Both the position numbers and the translations under genes were made by a program. The notes below the pieces were generated by a model. That model was not told the origin of the DNA, ran no database searches, and saw only the letters and a program-made list of their open reading frames with translations. A stretch of DNA of 30,137 nt from a virus. The DNA is taken from positions 1-30,137 of the IMG/VR virus record IMGVR_UViG_3300042429_000733, one strand, 5' to 3'. The number at the start of each line of letters is the position of its first letter. The stretch's first letter is position 1. Of this stretch, positions 28,593-30,137 are shown one piece after another.

Positions 28593-30137
28593 AATTAATT
28601 CTAATATTTTGATTCAGTATTGTATTTTGAGAGTTATTAAGTATTTCTGTGATCTTTTTTGCTGATGGTCCATCAGTTATTGAAGGGTATTCTTGGATTG
28701 GTGCAAGACCTGGAAATGCGTGTACGTGGCCTATCATAAATTGAACAATAAGGTTCAATAATGACATTAATTCTTCCCCTCTGACCATTGAATTAGTTTT
28801 ACCATATATGACATCTGTTAACATATTTTGTTCAATTCCATATAATGTATTTTTTAAATCAATTGGTTCTCCCTTACTTGGTATAACTGATTTATGTGAT
28901 AACAAATAAAGAAAGTCTCCACCCATTACACCATATGTTGTTGGGTTGGCAACAAATGTGTCATTTGCAACTTCAGTTACCTTCATTTCAAGTTGTTCGC
29001 CTAAAACATCTTGTACCCAAACAAGTCCAAAACCATACTCTTTATTTTGTGGAGATAATTTAGTTTTAGTGAAAAAATTTGAGATATTATTAAATTCTGT
29101 TATTCCACTTGGAGTATCAATACTTGCACCTAAAAATATTTCAGTATTACTTTTTGTTGGTGTAAAAACAAATGGGAATTGATTTTCTAATTTACTTCCG
29201 TCTTGAGATGGGTATGAAAGATATCCATCAATATTTATTTTACCAATGTTAACACCTTTAATAAAATCATTTATTATTGTTAACGCCTGATCAGAAGTTT
29301 TACCCGTAAAATTTAGTTCATATAAAGTTGTCCCTTTATAACTATCTAAATCGGAAGTAAGAAAAATTTTATTAGACAATGTTTCAGGTACTGGAATCAA
29401 ACTATATAATTTTATGCTACCATCAAAAGTTGATCCTGTTGTTGCAAGATTTGTTATTTCCCACTCAACTAAATTTTTAACTTGTCTACTTTCTTTGATG
29501 TATTCAGTTACTGTTTTTGGTTCGCCTTTAATTTTTTCTAAAGGAGATGTAGATATTTGTAAAAATGATCTTTTATCATTTGGTACAGGTATATTAAAAT
29601 CCGCACTTGACGATTTAATAGGATCTAATTTACCTGATCGTATTAAAACGTGGTTTTCTCTTACGACAACATCTGAGGTTCCTCTACCTAAAATGGAATT
29701 ATCACCTGGTTCAGGATATATCCCATAAACTTTTGGGTCGGTTATTCCTGTTTTACGATCTCTTAACTGATTTGCTTGTTTGAAAAATTCCCCCGATGCC
29801 ATCATGGACTGAGAATTTGTCCATTCTTCTTTAAAATTATTTTGTGGTCTTGTTATTGGCCCTTGTATATAAAACTTACTGGCATCTAATCTCTCACGTT
29901 TATCGTAATAAATTAAGTTAACAAATTCTTTTTCTTTTGGAACTTGATTAATGTAATACGGTAATAATGGTAAAAATATAAATGGATCTTTTTCCGTCCA
30001 TTTATCGTTTTCTTCATTCCAATCCTCAGGTAAAGAATCCTCATACCTTTCAGATGTTGGTATAACTCTTACTCTACCCAACATCATTGGATCTTTGTTA
30101 TCGTTTACATAACCCGGAAATAATGTTTTATTTTTGA
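28591..30137 (-). CDS. baseplate hub-type protein with gp5-like OB N-terminus, 5' end outside window
   Basis: The frame is open from the stop at 28591 through the right edge; in-frame codons before ATG 30087 read KNKTLFPGYVNDNKDPMMLG, so the real start lies outside the window and the ATG at 30087 is internal. At least 514 residues are visible. FPGYVNDNKDPMMLGRVRVIP is the typical start of the OB-fold domain of T4 gp5/gpV-type baseplate hub or spike proteins (G.V.DN.DP...GRVRV). WTEKDPFIFLPLLPYYINQV fits the next part of that fold. The rest is a long beta-rich region with no lysozyme motif seen. A C-terminal segment (LMSLLNLIVQFMIGHVHAFP) is conserved-looking. Likely a tail-tip or baseplate component. 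Confidence 0.75.
   Translation of the reverse strand, partial: KNKTLFPGYVNDNKDPMMLGRVRVIPTSERYEDSLPEDWNEENDKWTEKDPFIFLPLLPYYINQVPKEKEFVNLIYYDKRERLDASKFYIQGPITRPQNNFKEEWTNSQSMMASGEFFKQANQLRDRKTGITDPKVYGIYPEPGDNSILGRGTSDVVVRENHVLIRSGKLDPIKSSSADFNIPVPNDKRSFLQISTSPLEKIKGEPKTVTEYIKESRQVKNLVEWEITNLATTGSTFDGSIKLYSLIPVPETLSNKIFLTSDLDSYKGTTLYELNFTGKTSDQALTIINDFIKGVNIGKINIDGYLSYPSQDGSKLENQFPFVFTPTKSNTEIFLGASIDTPSGITEFNNISNFFTKTKLSPQNKEYGFGLVWVQDVLGEQLEMKVTEVANDTFVANPTTYGVMGGDFLYLLSHKSVIPSKGEPIDLKNTLYGIEQNMLTDVIYGKTNSMVRGEELMSLLNLIVQFMIGHVHAFPGLAPIQEYPSITDGPSAKKITEILNNSQNTILNQNIRIN

Noticed and set aside
28591-30087. Complete gene starting at ATG 30087
   Set aside because: The frame stays open to the window edge and the upstream codons continue the OB-fold pattern (FPGYVNDNKDP), so the gene is truncated by the window.

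Overview
The window looks like part of the genome of a large, AT-rich, contractile-tailed (T4-like) phage that infects a Bacteroidota (flavobacterial-type) host. The phage assignment rests on a recognisable T4-type head module: large terminase, gp20-like portal, gp21-like prohead protease, gp22-like scaffold and gp23-like major capsid protein. A baseplate-type protein with a gp5-like N-terminus runs off the right edge. The host assignment is inference. Several promoters fit the Bacteroidota pattern TTG-N19/20-TAnnTTTG, start codons follow A-rich leaders without Shine-Dalgarno sequences, and there is a small lipoprotein with a lipobox.

Layout. 1-650: a possible structured RNA cut by the left edge, a tRNA-like element, a small lipoprotein gene, a class II Leu-like tRNA and a CAU tRNA. 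687-2593: a lysis-type group with a 30-aa membrane peptide, a holin-like protein, a membrane-anchored GAF-like protein and a zinc amidase endolysin. 2607-3984: a 48-aa ORF, then two near-identical host-type promoters in front of about 0.93 kb of ORF-free DNA full of stable hairpins and closed by intrinsic terminators. This is a candidate giant ornate noncoding RNA of the GOLLD/ROOL type. 4072-4467 (minus): a complete phage tmRNA with its own promoter and terminator and an unusual 21-residue tag. 4546-9332: an unknown acidic protein, an M20-like di-zinc peptidase, a ClpC-like double AAA+ unfoldase (minus) and a divergent small protein with two UVR motifs. 9396-14722: a KTSC protein, a nucleotidyltransferase-fold protein and four probable virion proteins. 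14797-24399: the head module. 24448-30137: mostly minus-strand genes, probably accessory, tail and baseplate proteins.

How it fits together. The tmRNA, the ClpC-like unfoldase (which keeps a VGF ClpP-docking motif), the UVR-motif protein and the peptidase lie within 5.3 kb. They could form a phage-encoded path that tags stalled products, unfolds and degrades them through host ClpP, and recycles the peptides. This is inference from neighbourhood and family knowledge.

Two further signals run through the window. A motif close to GATATTTATA lies just upstream of many late or structural genes on both strands and is a candidate phage promoter. Short amphipathic N-termini ending in (L/I)-x-E followed by A or Q occur on several proteins and match an (L/I)xE site at residue 60 of the capsid protein, as expected for prohead-protease processing and capsid targeting. 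Everything here is read by eye from the sequence; no database search was run.
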